A stretch of 56,138 bases of DNA from Leucobacter sp. 7(1) (GCF_900163635.1 NZ_FUID01000069.1:1-56138), one strand, 5' to 3'; shown: positions 7,407 through 16,049, counted from the first letter of the stretch. A program made the numbers and translations. The notes: a model not told the origin generated them from the letters alone.

Positions 7407-8263
7407 AGCTGATCCACATCGACGATCTCGCCGCCCCCGAGCTTGCCGACTTCACTCAGCTCACTGACGTCGCACTGCGCCGCGTCCGCGAGCCGGAGGA
7501 AGGGCTCTACCTCGCAGAATCACCAAAGGTCATTGAACGTGCGCTGCGCGCCGGGCACCGGCCCCGCGCACTGCTCATGGTTGCCGAGTGGCTGCCCCGC
7601 ATCGAGCCGGCACTCGCGGACTTCCCGGATGTCCCCGTCTACATTGGCCTGCCGGATCAGCTCGAGCAGCTCACGGGCTTCAATATGCATCGCGGGGCAA
7701 TCGCCTCGATGCACCGTCCCGCCCCGCTCGATCCCGAGGAGCTGCTGCGCAGCGCGCGTCGTGTGGTCGTGCTTGAGGACCTCGCTGATCACACAAACGT
7801 CGGTGCCGTGTTCCGCTCCGCCGCGGCGCTCGGGGCAGACGCCGTGCTCCTCACACCGGGGTGCGCGGACCCGTTGTACCGGCGCGCGGTGCGCGTCAGC
7901 ATGGGCGCGGTACTGCAGGTGCCCTGGGCTCGGCTGCCGGATTGGCGCGAGGCCGGGCCGATGATCCGGGATGCGGGCTACGAGCTCACCGCGTTTGCGT
8001 TGCGCGACGACGCTGAGGACCTCGCGGACTACGTCGAGGATCTCCCCGAGCGGCTCGCGATCATGTTTGGCACTGAGGGGCCGGGGCTGAGCCGCCGCGC
8101 ACTCGCGGCGGCCACCCGCACGGTGCTGATCCCGATGGAGCACGGCGTGGACTCGCTGAACGTCGCTACCGCCGCCGCGCTCGCAATGTGGGCCGTGCGC
8201 ACGGGGGACCAGCGGGGGAGCGGGGCGACTGCTCGTGCACTCTCCGCGGGGGTTCCCGGGTGA
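7403..8263 (+). CDS. TrmH/SpoU family RNA 2'-O-methyltransferase
   Basis: 286 residues. SPOUT-class methyltransferase that should transfer methyl from S-adenosylmethionine to a ribose 2'-O of tRNA or rRNA. Motif 1 (HTNVGAVFRSAAALG) is near residue 130, motif 2 (FGTEGPGLS) near 222 and motif 3 (MEHGVDSLNVATAAAL) near 244, forming the knotted cofactor site. An N-terminal substrate-binding domain of about 110 residues is present. The target RNA cannot be named from sequence. GTG start overlapping the upstream TGA. Confidence 0.9.
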   Translation: MKLIHIDDLAAPELADFTQLTDVALRRVREPEEGLYLAESPKVIERALRAGHRPRALLMVAEWLPRIEPALADFPDVPVYIGLPDQLEQLTGFNMHRGAIASMHRPAPLDPEELLRSARRVVVLEDLADHTNVGAVFRSAAALGADAVLLTPGCADPLYRRAVRVSMGAVLQVPWARLPDWREAGPMIRDAGYELTAFALRDDAEDLADYVEDLPERLAIMFGTEGPGLSRRALAAATRTVLIPMEHGVDSLNVATAAALAMWAVRTGDQRGSGATARALSAGVPG

Positions 8264-9054
8264 CGGGGATCGCGGTGGGCGGCCGTCGTCGCGCGCTGTG
8301 GTTCACAATTCTGTGGGCGGCGGTCGGCATCGGCTCGTTCATCATTGGGGTGCGGAGCGAACTGGGTCAGCGGGCCGAGGGCGTCGTGCTTGATGCTGCG
8401 GAATTCACCACGAGCCCGCCGGCACCGTTGAACTTGGTGTCCACGCCGGCGATCGCGGTTGCCCTGCTCGTGATTGGTGTGCTCGCGCTCTTCGCGCACG
8501 GGATCCAACGCGCCCTTGTTGTCACTCTGCTACCTGCCGCGGCAATTGCGGCATCGCAGCTGCTCAAGCTCCAGCTCCTCACGCGTCCCCAGCTCTTCGA
8601 GTTTGATGCTCCGAACACCTTCCCGAGTGGGCACATGACCGTGTTCACGGCACTTGTCGCCGGGCTGATCTGGGCGGTGCCCGCACGGATCCGCGCGTTT
8701 GTCGCGGTTGCCGGGGCGGCGCTGCTGGGCGCGGTGAGTTGGCAGCTCCTCGCCTACGGCTGGCACCGTCCGAGCGACATCCTGGGAGCCCTCGCGCTTG
8801 GGGTGCTCGCCTTTGCCCTCGCGTGCCTCGCACGCCCGGCACGCGCACGGGGACGTGTCGCGCTGGGCCGCACCCTCACCATCGGCCTCGCGCTGATCGG
8901 CTGGATCGTGGTGGTCGCGGCGCTTGTTCTTGCGGGGATTGCCGCACTGCAGAGCCACCCCGACCTGATGCTCACTGCTGGTGAGTTCGGGGGAGTCGGG
9001 GCGAGCGCGCTCGCGGCCCGGTCGATCCTCCTCCTGAGCGCCGGCCGCTCCTAG
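8260..9054 (+). CDS. PAP2 family membrane phosphatase
   Basis: 264 residues from the GTG that overlaps the previous stop (GTGA); longer forms would run into the methyltransferase. The three phosphatase motifs are KLQLLTRP near residue 101, PSGHM near 120 and a degenerate third motif ending WHRPSD near 166. Six or so membrane helices are visible. Such enzymes dephosphorylate lipid phosphates such as phosphatidic acid or undecaprenyl pyrophosphate; the substrate is unknown. It is the third gene of the coupled run. Confidence 0.85.
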   Translation: MTGIAVGGRRRALWFTILWAAVGIGSFIIGVRSELGQRAEGVVLDAAEFTTSPPAPLNLVSTPAIAVALLVIGVLALFAHGIQRALVVTLLPAAAIAASQLLKLQLLTRPQLFEFDAPNTFPSGHMTVFTALVAGLIWAVPARIRAFVAVAGAALLGAVSWQLLAYGWHRPSDILGALALGVLAFALACLARPARARGRVALGRTLTIGLALIGWIVVVAALVLAGIAALQSHPDLMLTAGEFGGVGASALAARSILLLSAGRS

Positions 9055-9079
9055 GCTGCACGGGTCAGCGCGCCACGCG

Positions 9080-10600
9080 CTACGCGCCGCCGAGCTGTCC
9101 CGTCAGCCGGGCGTGCAGTGTGCGGGTGTGCGGGTTCATGCCCAGCAGTTCCACGCGTGTGCCGTGCTGTCTGTACTTCCGCGTGATCGCGTCAAGCTCC
9201 GCCACAGTTGAGGCGTCCCAGATGTGAGACTGGCTCAGGTCGATGACAACCCGTTCGGGATCTTCAGCGAAGGCGAAGTTCGCGGCGAGGTCGGAGACGG
9301 ACGCGAAGAAGAGTTCGCCCTGGACTGTGTAGCGGGCGTGCGCTTCGCCATCGCGCACGATCAGTTCCCGATCAATACGCGCCAGTCGCGAAACGCGACG
9401 CGCAAAGAGGACCGAAGCGACGCAGACCCCGGCGACCACGCCGATGGCAAGATTGTGAGTGGCGACCACGACGGCGACAGTCACGAGCATGACCGCGGTT
9501 TCGCTCCGGGGGAGCCTGCGGAGGGTGCTCGGCGCGATCGAGTGCCAATCGAACGTGCTCACGCACACCATGATCATGATCCCCACAAGCGCGGCCATCG
9601 GGATCACGGCGACAACGTCCCCGAGGGTGACAACAAGCAGGAGCAAGAAGACACCCGCGAGGAACGTCGAGATGCGCGTACGGGCGCCGGAGACTTTGAC
9701 GTTCACCATCGTTTGGCCGATCATGGCACACCCGCCCATCCCACCGAAGCAGCCGGACACGATGTTCGCAACGCCCTGGCCCCAGCTCTCACGCGTCTTA
9801 TTCGATGGGGTGTCCGTGATGTCGTCGACGAGTTTTGCGGTCATCAGTGACTCCAACAGCCCGACGAGTGCCATCGCGAACGCGTATGGGGCAATAATCG
9901 TGAGTGTTTCCCAGGTGAGGGGCACGTTTGGGACAAAAAGTTCGGGGAGGCTGCGGGGGAGTTCTCCCTGATCTCCCACTGTCGGCACCGAGATCGCGAA
10001 CACCACAACAACCGCGGTCACTACGACGATGGAGACGAGCGGGGCCGGGATCACGCGCGTGATCTTCGGCATCCAGACGAGGATCGCAAGGCCCAGTGCG
10101 AGCAACGGGTAGACCGCCCACGGCACGCCAATCAGGTGGGGGAGCTGTGCAGCAAACACGAGGATGGCGAGGGCGTTCACAAAGCCGACCATCACGCTTC
10201 GAGGGATGAATCGGGTGAGTTTTGCGACACCACACACCGCGAGCACGATCTGGAAAAAGCCGGCGAGGAGCACAGTGGCGATGAAATAGTCAATCCCATA
10301 CTCGCGTGCGACGGGTGCAATCACGAGCGCAACTGCGCCCGTAGCCGCGCTAATCATGGCGGGCCGGCCGCCCACAATCGCAATTGTTGCTGCCATCACG
10401 AACGACGAGAAGAGACCTACCTTGGGGTCGACGCCCGCAATGATCGAGAAGGAGATCGCTTCGGGGATCAAAGCCAGGGCGACAACGACGCCCGCGAGCA
10501 CCTCGCGGATCAGAATGCGTGGGGTGCGCAGCGCGGTCCGGACCGAGTGATCCGCCACCTGAACGGCGCGCGAGGGTGCGGGCAGGGCGGGGCTGGTCAT
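9080..10600 (-). CDS. SulP family anion transporter with STAS domain
   Basis: 506 residues from an ATG preceded by GGAGGAC. Longer readings add a Cys-rich segment unlike the family. The transmembrane core (about 25-410) begins REVLAGVVVALALIPEAI, and SulP features such as GCFGGMGGCAMIGQT near residue 285 are clear. A C-terminal STAS domain (about 430-506) contains DLSQSHIWDAS. SulP proteins carry sulfate, bicarbonate or other anions; the substrate is not decided here. It is divergent from a MerR gene across a near-palindrome, suggesting control by that regulator. Confidence 0.92.
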   Translation of the reverse strand: MTSPALPAPSRAVQVADHSVRTALRTPRILIREVLAGVVVALALIPEAISFSIIAGVDPKVGLFSSFVMAATIAIVGGRPAMISAATGAVALVIAPVAREYGIDYFIATVLLAGFFQIVLAVCGVAKLTRFIPRSVMVGFVNALAILVFAAQLPHLIGVPWAVYPLLALGLAILVWMPKITRVIPAPLVSIVVVTAVVVVFAISVPTVGDQGELPRSLPELFVPNVPLTWETLTIIAPYAFAMALVGLLESLMTAKLVDDITDTPSNKTRESWGQGVANIVSGCFGGMGGCAMIGQTMVNVKVSGARTRISTFLAGVFLLLLVVTLGDVVAVIPMAALVGIMIMVCVSTFDWHSIAPSTLRRLPRSETAVMLVTVAVVVATHNLAIGVVAGVCVASVLFARRVSRLARIDRELIVRDGEAHARYTVQGELFFASVSDLAANFAFAEDPERVVIDLSQSHIWDASTVAELDAITRKYRQHGTRVELLGMNPHTRTLHARLTGQLGGA

Positions 10601-10694
10601 ATGTCCTCCGGGGTGTGCCGGGGCAATGCCGGGCGAGGCATGCCACGATGGTGCGAGTGGTGCGGGAGTCCGAGTGCGGACCGAACACCCGACA

Positions 10695-10715
10695 ACACTA
10701 ACGTAACGTGAGAGT
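10695..10715. promoter_or_regulatory. Near-palindrome between sulP and merR
   Basis: ACACTAACGT and ACGTGAGAGT face each other across one base, with 8 of 10 positions complementary. It is the right size and position for a MerR-family operator and lies 20 bases before the preferred merR start. This also argues against the upstream GTG at 10708 being the merR start. Confidence 0.45.
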
Positions 10716-10734
10716 TTTTCGAACAGGGAGCGCG

Positions 10735-11127
10735 ATGCCTGAAGGCAACATGATGCACATCGGTGAGCTCGCGGAGCGCACACAGCTCTCATTGCGCACA
10801 ATCCGGCACTACGACGAAATCGACCTCCTCACGCCGAGCGGACGTTCGGACGGCGGCTTCCGCCTCTATACCGATGGAGACTTTGAGCGCCTCATGCTGA
10901 TTCGCCGAATGAAGCCACTCGGGTATTCGCTTGAGCAGATGCGGGATCTGCTGCACGCGATCGAGAGCGCGGGGGAGCAGGGGCCCGGTATGCCGGAATC
11001 GTCCTCCGACGCCCGGAGCGCGCTCAGCGACTTTCGGAGCGATGCCCGCGAGCGCCGCGCAAAGCTCGCACAGCAGCTCGAGATGGCCGACGAGTTCCTG
11101 ACGCTTCTCGAGGCGCGAATTCCGTGA
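10735..11127 (+). CDS. MerR family transcriptional regulator
   Basis: 130 residues from an ATG with AGGGAG upstream. The winged helix (about 5-70) contains MHIGELAERTQLSLRTIRHYDEIDLL and RLYTDGD. A coiled dimerisation helix (about 90-125) follows. There is no cysteine cluster, so a metal or redox sensor of MerR/SoxR type is unlikely. The divergent SulP transporter is the probable target. The GNAT gene overlaps its stop by four bases. Confidence 0.85.
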   Translation: MPEGNMMHIGELAERTQLSLRTIRHYDEIDLLTPSGRSDGGFRLYTDGDFERLMLIRRMKPLGYSLEQMRDLLHAIESAGEQGPGMPESSSDARSALSDFRSDARERRAKLAQQLEMADEFLTLLEARIP

Positions 11128-11582
11128 GCGCCATTGAGTTGCGAGGCGCAGGGATCGCGCTTACGGGTCTGCGCGAATCCGACGTTCCACGAATTACAGA
11201 ATACTGCTCTGATCCGGTATTTGAACAGTTTATGTCCACGCCATGGCCGTACACCACAGCGGACGCGGCGTGGTTTGTGCGAGAGTATGCGCCCGCCGGT
11301 TGGCGCGACGGCTCCGAGCTGACCTGGGCGGTTCGACAGGAGGGCGCTGGGCCACTGCTCGGCACCGTCAGCCTTCGGCCAGCACGCGGGGACATCGGGT
11401 TCTGGCTCGGTGCCCCACACCGCGGTCAAGGAATTATGTCAGCTGCGGTGGGGGTGGTGCCGACGCGCACCGGCGAGATCACGGAGTGTTGGCACGCAGT
11501 GATCACACGCGCCGGAGCGGCGCCAGCCGGCACGGACGATGACTCAACGGTCACGCAACGCCAACTCCCGTGGCCCGCGTGA
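11124..11582 (+). pseudogene. GNAT acetyltransferase, broken C-terminus
   Basis: The first 105 residues are a good GNAT N-terminal half (LTGLRESDVPRITEYCSDP, then FWLGAPHRGQGIMSAAV with the acetyl-CoA loop). The following residues do not continue the fold: the expected helix after the R/Q-x-x-G-x-G/A loop and strands beta5-7 are missing, replaced by an unrelated short tail. This fits an internal deletion or frameshift near 11455. The GTG start overlaps the merR stop, so the reading frame was once coupled. Function is probably lost. Confidence 0.6.
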
Positions 11583-11820
11583 ACGCAGCCGCCTGATGAC
11601 CCGCCACACAATCGTCAATCATCGTGCCCTGCGCACAGATACTGGCCCCACGAGGCACGCTCCGTATATGCGTTGATAATCTATATTATGTCAGTTTAAT
11701 CGTTTCGAGTACGTTCCAACGGCCCCACCAGGGTCGACTCCGCGGCGCATTTGCCCGACTCTCCACGCGCGCTCCGTACGCCCCCCAACGGTTACACCTG
11801 GATGGGCCTCCGCAATTGCT

Positions 11821-12573
11821 CTAGCCCCAGCTGGCGACGAGTCGCGCGGCCTCGGAGCACTGGGGTTCGGGCAATCCCAGGTTGTCGATGATCGCCTGGG
11901 CGGGTGCCACGATCCGAACACCACCACGCGAAGCGCTCCCACGCAGCGTGAGGCCACTCGGCTCGCACAAGATCACCGAAGCTACCGCGGGGCTCGCCAC
12001 GTTCGCACCGAGCCCAACGAGGTGCTGCAACGCACGCCCGGGATCAGGTGTCCACAACACCTGCACGAAATCGTCGGCCCGCTGCGCAGCGTCTGAGCCG
12101 AGCGCCGCAAGCGCCGCGGCACCCGAGAGCGCCCACTCCCCTCCCGCAACCGCGCCGCAGGCGTCGAGCATTGCGGCGGTGACGTGGCCCGTAGCCCCGA
12201 GGGCGCCCGCACGATGCAGCAAGGATGAGGCGAGTCCCGCCTCGGCCGCAATGCTCCCGAGCGTCGCCGGCTGCGCAAAACGCTCGATGCGCGCCACCCA
12301 GGCAGCGGTTGCCGGGGACAACTCCCCCACATCAGGTGCGCCCTCCATGAGCACGCGCCCGGCATCGGCGGCGGCCGAATCCGACAGCGGTCGATACGTG
12401 ATGATCGGTTCCACGCCGCTCGCGAGTGCAAGTTCTTCAAGCGTGTCAAGGCGGACGTCGACCGTACCCTCGCTCGCCCGATACATCGTGGAGCGATTCA
12501 CGCCAGCCCGTCGAGCGATCTCCGAACGCGTGCGCTCACTGTTCAGGAATACGTGTGCAAGCCCGCTGTCCAT
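11821..12573 (-). CDS. HTH protein with AbiEi-like C-terminal domain
   Basis: 250 residues. Residues 10-55 form an XRE-type helix-turn-helix (SEIARRAGVNRSTMYR). The C-terminal part (about 200-250, RIVAPAQAIIDNLGL then EAARLVASWG) resembles the AbiEi antitoxin family of type IV toxin-antitoxin pairs. No AbiEii-type nucleotidyltransferase follows; the 240 bases downstream hold no gene. It is therefore an orphan regulator or a relic of a two-gene system. A promoter with 17-bp spacing ends six bases before the ATG, implying a leaderless mRNA. The family link is moderate. Confidence 0.6.
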   Translation of the reverse strand: MDSGLAHVFLNSERTRSEIARRAGVNRSTMYRASEGTVDVRLDTLEELALASGVEPIITYRPLSDSAAADAGRVLMEGAPDVGELSPATAAWVARIERFAQPATLGSIAAEAGLASSLLHRAGALGATGHVTAAMLDACGAVAGGEWALSGAAALAALGSDAAQRADDFVQVLWTPDPGRALQHLVGLGANVASPAVASVILCEPSGLTLRGSASRGGVRIVAPAQAIIDNLGLPEPQCSEAARLVASWG

Positions 12574-12579
12574 GCACCA

Positions 12580-12608
12580 AAAGTAGCAACTATGATGCAG
12601 GAAAGCAA
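12580..12608 (-). promoter_or_regulatory. Promoter of the HTH/AbiEi-like gene
   Basis: Read on the minus strand: TTGCTT (12608-12603), 17 bases, TACTTT (12585-12580), then six bases to the ATG. This is the clearest full -35/-10 pair in the window and points to a leaderless transcript. GTTGCT appears twice within it and could be an autoregulatory site. Confidence 0.6.
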
Positions 12609-12673
12609 CATCTGGGCATCAAGTGGTGCGTCGGTGCGCGCTTCTGACACCACCGAAGCCAGCTGGGTCGTAA

Positions 12674-13408
12674 CTACTCGTCGTCAAACTCCTGCATGAT
12701 CAGCATCAGCGCCTGGTGCTGCGCCGGGTTCAGGTGTTCCTGCAGGAGCGCGCCCATTTCGCCAACACTCCCTCCCATGTCACTCTCGAGGCGCGTCGAG
12801 AACTGCTGCAGCGCATCGCCCTGAGCATCGAGAAACTCGGCAATCAGGGCGGCTCCGCGGCCTGCGAGTTCCCTGATCGCCCCATCCGACGCGTGCGGCG
12901 GGAGAGCGAGCAGTTCGTCATTCAGTTCGGTGAGTTCACGCGGCGCACTCTGGACGGTCCGCGCAAACCCCGGCATGTCACCCCTGGGTAGCATCCGCCC
13001 GAGAAGAATGGCGACGTTTCGCGATCCGGCATCCGTACCGAGCGCGTCCATTGCAAGCCGGGCTTCCGGGGAGAGGTCCGGCGAGATTCCACCCTCGATG
13101 AGATCGTCGAGATCCGTCCGGACTCGCGTGAGCGTGGCGATTCGTTCGTCGAGTTCCTCTCGCAGCTCACGCAGCAGCGGCGCGCTCTGCTCAGGCGACG
13201 CCAGCATGGGAGCAACCTGTTCCAGGCTGAACCCCAAGCTGGTGAGCCTGGCGATGCGGAGCGCGAGCACAAGATGCTGGGCGGTGTACTGCTTGTACCC
13301 GTTGCTGAGTCGCTCCGGCGCGGGCAGCAGACCCACGTCGTGCCAGTGGCGAATCGACCGCAGAGTGACTCCCGTGAGGTCGGCAAGCTGCCGTGTACTC
13401 CATGCCAT
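12674..13408 (-). CDS. MerR family regulator
   Basis: 244 residues. The winged helix occupies 1-70 (WSTRQLADLTGVTLRSIRHWHDVGLLPAPERLSNGYKQYT in part), then a coiled segment (75-105), then a helical effector domain of about 130 residues with no cysteines. It follows the MFS gene with a two-base gap on the same strand, so both are probably co-transcribed, with the regulator second. It likely controls the efflux pump in response to a hydrophobic ligand, as for multidrug MerR regulators; this is inference from context. Confidence 0.83.
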   Translation of the reverse strand: MAWSTRQLADLTGVTLRSIRHWHDVGLLPAPERLSNGYKQYTAQHLVLALRIARLTSLGFSLEQVAPMLASPEQSAPLLRELREELDERIATLTRVRTDLDDLIEGGISPDLSPEARLAMDALGTDAGSRNVAILLGRMLPRGDMPGFARTVQSAPRELTELNDELLALPPHASDGAIRELAGRGAALIAEFLDAQGDALQQFSTRLESDMGGSVGEMGALLQEHLNPAQHQALMLIMQEFDDE

Positions 13409-13410
13409 CG

Positions 13411-14676
13411 TTAGTCCTCCACCGTGAGCTGGGCTTCTCGCTCTATTGTGTCCAATGTTTGGAATGCTGGGGCCGTGAGCGCGATGACCGCGGTCACCGT
13501 CATGACTGCCGCCACCCCGAGTCCCGCCGCTGGGAGTCCCCAGGTCATGGCGATTGCCGCGAGCGGCGCGGAGGTAAGCGCTGGCGCCGCCAGCATCAAC
13601 GCGTGCTGTGCACCGAGCACGCGCCCGCGCATCCGATCCGGTGTCGCCTCGATCGTAGCCACCCCCAGCGCCGCGGACATCGGAGCATGTGTCACGCCGA
13701 TCACCACGGAGCCAACGACAACAAGCCAGGGCGCGCCCAGTGCGCCCAGAACACTGAAGCCCAGCACACTTCCCAGCATGCCGAACACGAACCAGCGGCG
13801 TCGGCTCGTCGTGCCAATTGACCCTGCATACAGCCCGGCCCCGATCACACTGCCGAGTGCTACCGCGGCAATCGCGATACCACTGAGCTCCGGGAGCCGG
13901 TGTTCAGCGAAGTAGGCAGGCAGGATCGTGGCCTGCAGTCCGGCCATCAGTGCCGCGAACACCGCCGATACGAGACTCACGCCGAGCACGAGCCGGTTGC
14001 CGAGCAGGAACCGCCACCCGAGCATCAGGTCCTGGAGCACCCCGCGCACACCGCGGGTGGCCTGAGTCGTTTCGGCCCCAGAATCTGCCTCAATTTCACC
14101 TGCACGGGGGCTGAGGGCGAGCGTCAGCAGGGCTGCCGCGAGACTCGTGGCCGCGGTGATCAGCAATACTGCCGAGCTCACGCCCCAGAGCAGCACCAGG
14201 AGGCCTCCGAGCCCTGGCCCGATCAAGATCAGGGTGGCAGCGAGGGCTTCGCGTATGCCCACGAGTCGATCCAGCGCCGCGGGTTTCCCGCCCGCCAGGC
14301 GCACGAGACGCGGCAGCATCGTCTCCCGGGCCGTCATGCCGGGAGTGTCGCCAAAGGTGCCAATCACGCTCAGCACGATGAACCAGCTCAGGTCCAAGTC
14401 CCAAATCGCGTCAACGACGGGCAGCGCGGCAATTGACGCCGAAGAGAGCAGGTCGCTGACGATCGATACCGTGCGCCGATTGAACCGATCCACGACGACC
14501 CCGGCGAGCACACCGACGACCGCCGCCACCCCGGCGTTGATCGAGGCCAGAATGCCCGCCGCGAGCAGGTCGCCGGTCCGCGCGAGGACCAGCAGCGGAA
14601 AAAGCACTGCGGCGATCCCGTTCCCCAGGAGCGAGAGGCTGAATGAGCCAAGATAGACGGCCGTGTTTCTGTTCAT
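13411..14676 (-). CDS. MFS transporter, DHA3-like efflux type
   Basis: 421 residues, 12 predicted helices. The loop 2-3 segment GVVVDRFNRRTV near residue 60 and the overall pattern match the MFS_3/DHA3 drug-efflux branch (macrolide or siderophore exporters). The central loop is at about 190-210. The ATG is preceded by a run of G. The paired MerR regulator suggests inducible export of a toxic compound; substrate unknown. A five-copy 16-bp repeat lies just upstream. Confidence 0.85.
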   Translation of the reverse strand: MNRNTAVYLGSFSLSLLGNGIAAVLFPLLVLARTGDLLAAGILASINAGVAAVVGVLAGVVVDRFNRRTVSIVSDLLSSASIAALPVVDAIWDLDLSWFIVLSVIGTFGDTPGMTARETMLPRLVRLAGGKPAALDRLVGIREALAATLILIGPGLGGLLVLLWGVSSAVLLITAATSLAAALLTLALSPRAGEIEADSGAETTQATRGVRGVLQDLMLGWRFLLGNRLVLGVSLVSAVFAALMAGLQATILPAYFAEHRLPELSGIAIAAVALGSVIGAGLYAGSIGTTSRRRWFVFGMLGSVLGFSVLGALGAPWLVVVGSVVIGVTHAPMSAALGVATIEATPDRMRGRVLGAQHALMLAAPALTSAPLAAIAMTWGLPAAGLGVAAVMTVTAVIALTAPAFQTLDTIEREAQLTVED

Positions 14677-14700
14677 GCCCCCATCAGAAACGATGCCGTC

Positions 14701-14780
14701 GCGGCACAGTCAAGTCGCGGCACAGTCAAGTCGCGGCACAGTCAAGCCGCTGCACAGTCAAGCCGCTGCACAGTCAAGCC
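14701..14780. repeat. 16-bp tandem repeat, five copies
   Basis: The unit gcggcacagtcaagtc starts at 14701, 14717, 14733, 14749 and 14765, with two variable positions (t/c and g/t). It lies between the start of the MFS gene and the end of the DUF3592 gene, probably within the MFS promoter region or the 3' end of the upstream transcript. Confidence 0.95.
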
Positions 14781-14799
14781 GCGGCTTGTGCCCCGCCGG

Positions 14800-15198
14800 C
14801 TATGCGAACACGGGGATGGTGAGAAACACCACGCCAGCGAGCGCAACGAACAGTCCGACACACACGAGAACCGCACCGTTTCCGCGCAATTGCGCGGGCT
14901 GTGAGCGGCCCGGGTTCGCCGAGTCATAGGCGACACGACATGATCCACCATATTGCGGACGCCAGAAGACTTTCACGCGCGTCTCCCCCGTGTGTTCAGC
15001 TCCGTCGGGCGTCCAGTATCGATACCGGTGTGGAGCGTGCCGCAGGGCCGGGCCAAGCCACTCCCCGAGCACGATGTTCCAGCGCCGGGGTACCAGAGCG
15101 CGGACCCGGAACCCCGTGAAGATCACGAATCCTCCGACGACGATGAGCATGATGCACGCGATAAACACAGCGCTCACCCTATACGGCGAACGATCCAC
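14800..15198 (-). CDS. DUF3592-like membrane protein
   Basis: 132 residues. Two membrane helices (about 8-30 and 108-130) enclose an extracytoplasmic beta-rich part. RVAYDSANPGRSQP near residue 88 is the DUF3592 hallmark. The start is a GTG with GAGGTGA directly upstream. Function unknown. A degraded RhuM-type gene precedes it on the same strand. Confidence 0.75.
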   Translation of the reverse strand: MDRSPYRVSAVFIACIMLIVVGGFVIFTGFRVRALVPRRWNIVLGEWLGPALRHAPHRYRYWTPDGAEHTGETRVKVFWRPQYGGSCRVAYDSANPGRSQPAQLRGNGAVLVCVGLFVALAGVVFLTIPVFA

Positions 15199-15321
15199 TC
15201 ACCTCGGGCACCAGGCATCGGGATGACCGAGCGATACCGGTGTGGTCGCGATCGGCCGCTTGCCCGGAGCGGAAGCCGGCGAACATTTCGAGCCTGTCGG
15301 TATTTCTGACGGGTGTGGGAT

Positions 15322-15507
15322 TCGTCACGTTCCCCTTCCAAAAATGGTGGCGAAGATGCTCGACGATGTTTGTGCGGGAACCCCGAAAAGCTCCGCGATC
15401 TGCTGTTGGATCAGCGATACGGATTCGTGCTCCAGTCATACCTCACGGACTGGAGCACAATCGTCCTCTGGGTACAGAATCACTTCGCCTGCTGATCGAT
15501 GTTTCAT
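15322..15507 (-). pseudogene. RhuM-family virulence-associated protein, N-terminal remnant
   Basis: Reading the minus strand from the ATG at 15507 gives GEVILYPEDD, then PVREV, an in-frame TGA (where the family would have a sense codon), then LEHESVSLIQQQIAELFGV. A one-base loss in the run after GGGGTT shifts the frame to SRTNIVEHLRHHFWKGN. Together this is the N-terminal helix-turn-helix-like part of RhuM-type proteins (the usual form is LTQQQIAELFGV..TNI..HI). The remaining two thirds of the family are missing. It carries one nonsense change, one frameshift and a truncation. An 11-bp inverted repeat (15427-15437/15448-15458) overlaps the stop. Confidence 0.6.
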
Positions 15508-15698
15508 GCTGGTGATGCGCGTGTACGTCCTTTCCGGTGAGGCGGTCGGCAACGGTGTCGCTGGTGCGGTCAGGCACGGGGCGACCACGGACATTCGCCG
15601 TGGGCGCGGCACCGCCCCGTGTGATCGGGGCAACACCCGTCGCGCCGCCGGCGGGGCACACTGGGAAGCCAGACCAGATCAGCCCCACGAAAGGCACC

Positions 15699-16049
15699 AT
15701 GACACTCATCTCGCTCCCCACCCTGCACGAGGAACTGCGCGCAGAAGCCGAGGCCGCAGGCACCCCGCTCGCGCGGCGTCACATCACCGCGGGTGCCCGG
15801 CTCCAGCAACTCGCTATCTGGCTCCCCGCGGGCGGGGTGCTGCCGGAGCACGGCAATCCCGGCGAGGCGCGGCTACACATCCTCAGTGGACAGGTGCGTT
15901 TCATTGAAATCGGCGCGGAGCGGACGCACACCTTGGTCGCCGGAGATCTCTTCGCGGTGCCGGATGCGCTGCACCGGGTCGAGGCCGACACCGAGAGCCT
16001 GTTGCTGCTGAGCTTCGTACCCGGCGCAGAGCTTCACACCCCGGCCTGA
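15699..16049 (+). CDS. Small cupin-domain protein
   Basis: 116 residues from an ATG with GAAAGG upstream. The single cupin barrel shows ITAGARLQQLAIWLPAGGVLPEHG near residues 28-48 and FAVPDALHRVEA near 87. Of the usual metal ligands, EHG and the later His are present, so metal binding is possible. It converges on the Crp/Fnr gene with a 43-base gap. Small cupins next to Crp/Fnr genes occur elsewhere, but no function is established here. Confidence 0.8.
   Translation: MTLISLPTLHEELRAEAEAAGTPLARRHITAGARLQQLAIWLPAGGVLPEHGNPGEARLHILSGQVRFIEIGAERTHTLVAGDLFAVPDALHRVEADTESLLLLSFVPGAELHTPA

Noticed and set aside
11583-11820. Short + strand frame in an AT-richer patch
   Set aside because: No start signal or similarity; the patch may be promoter or relic sequence.
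3538-14780. 16-bp repeats as CRISPR arrays
   Set aside because: The copies are head to tail with no spacers, and no cas gene is in the window.
15537-15698. Long N-terminal extension of the cupin gene
   Set aside because: The internal ATG at 15699 has a good binding site and begins at the normal cupin boundary; the extension is Pro/Arg-rich and unlike the family.
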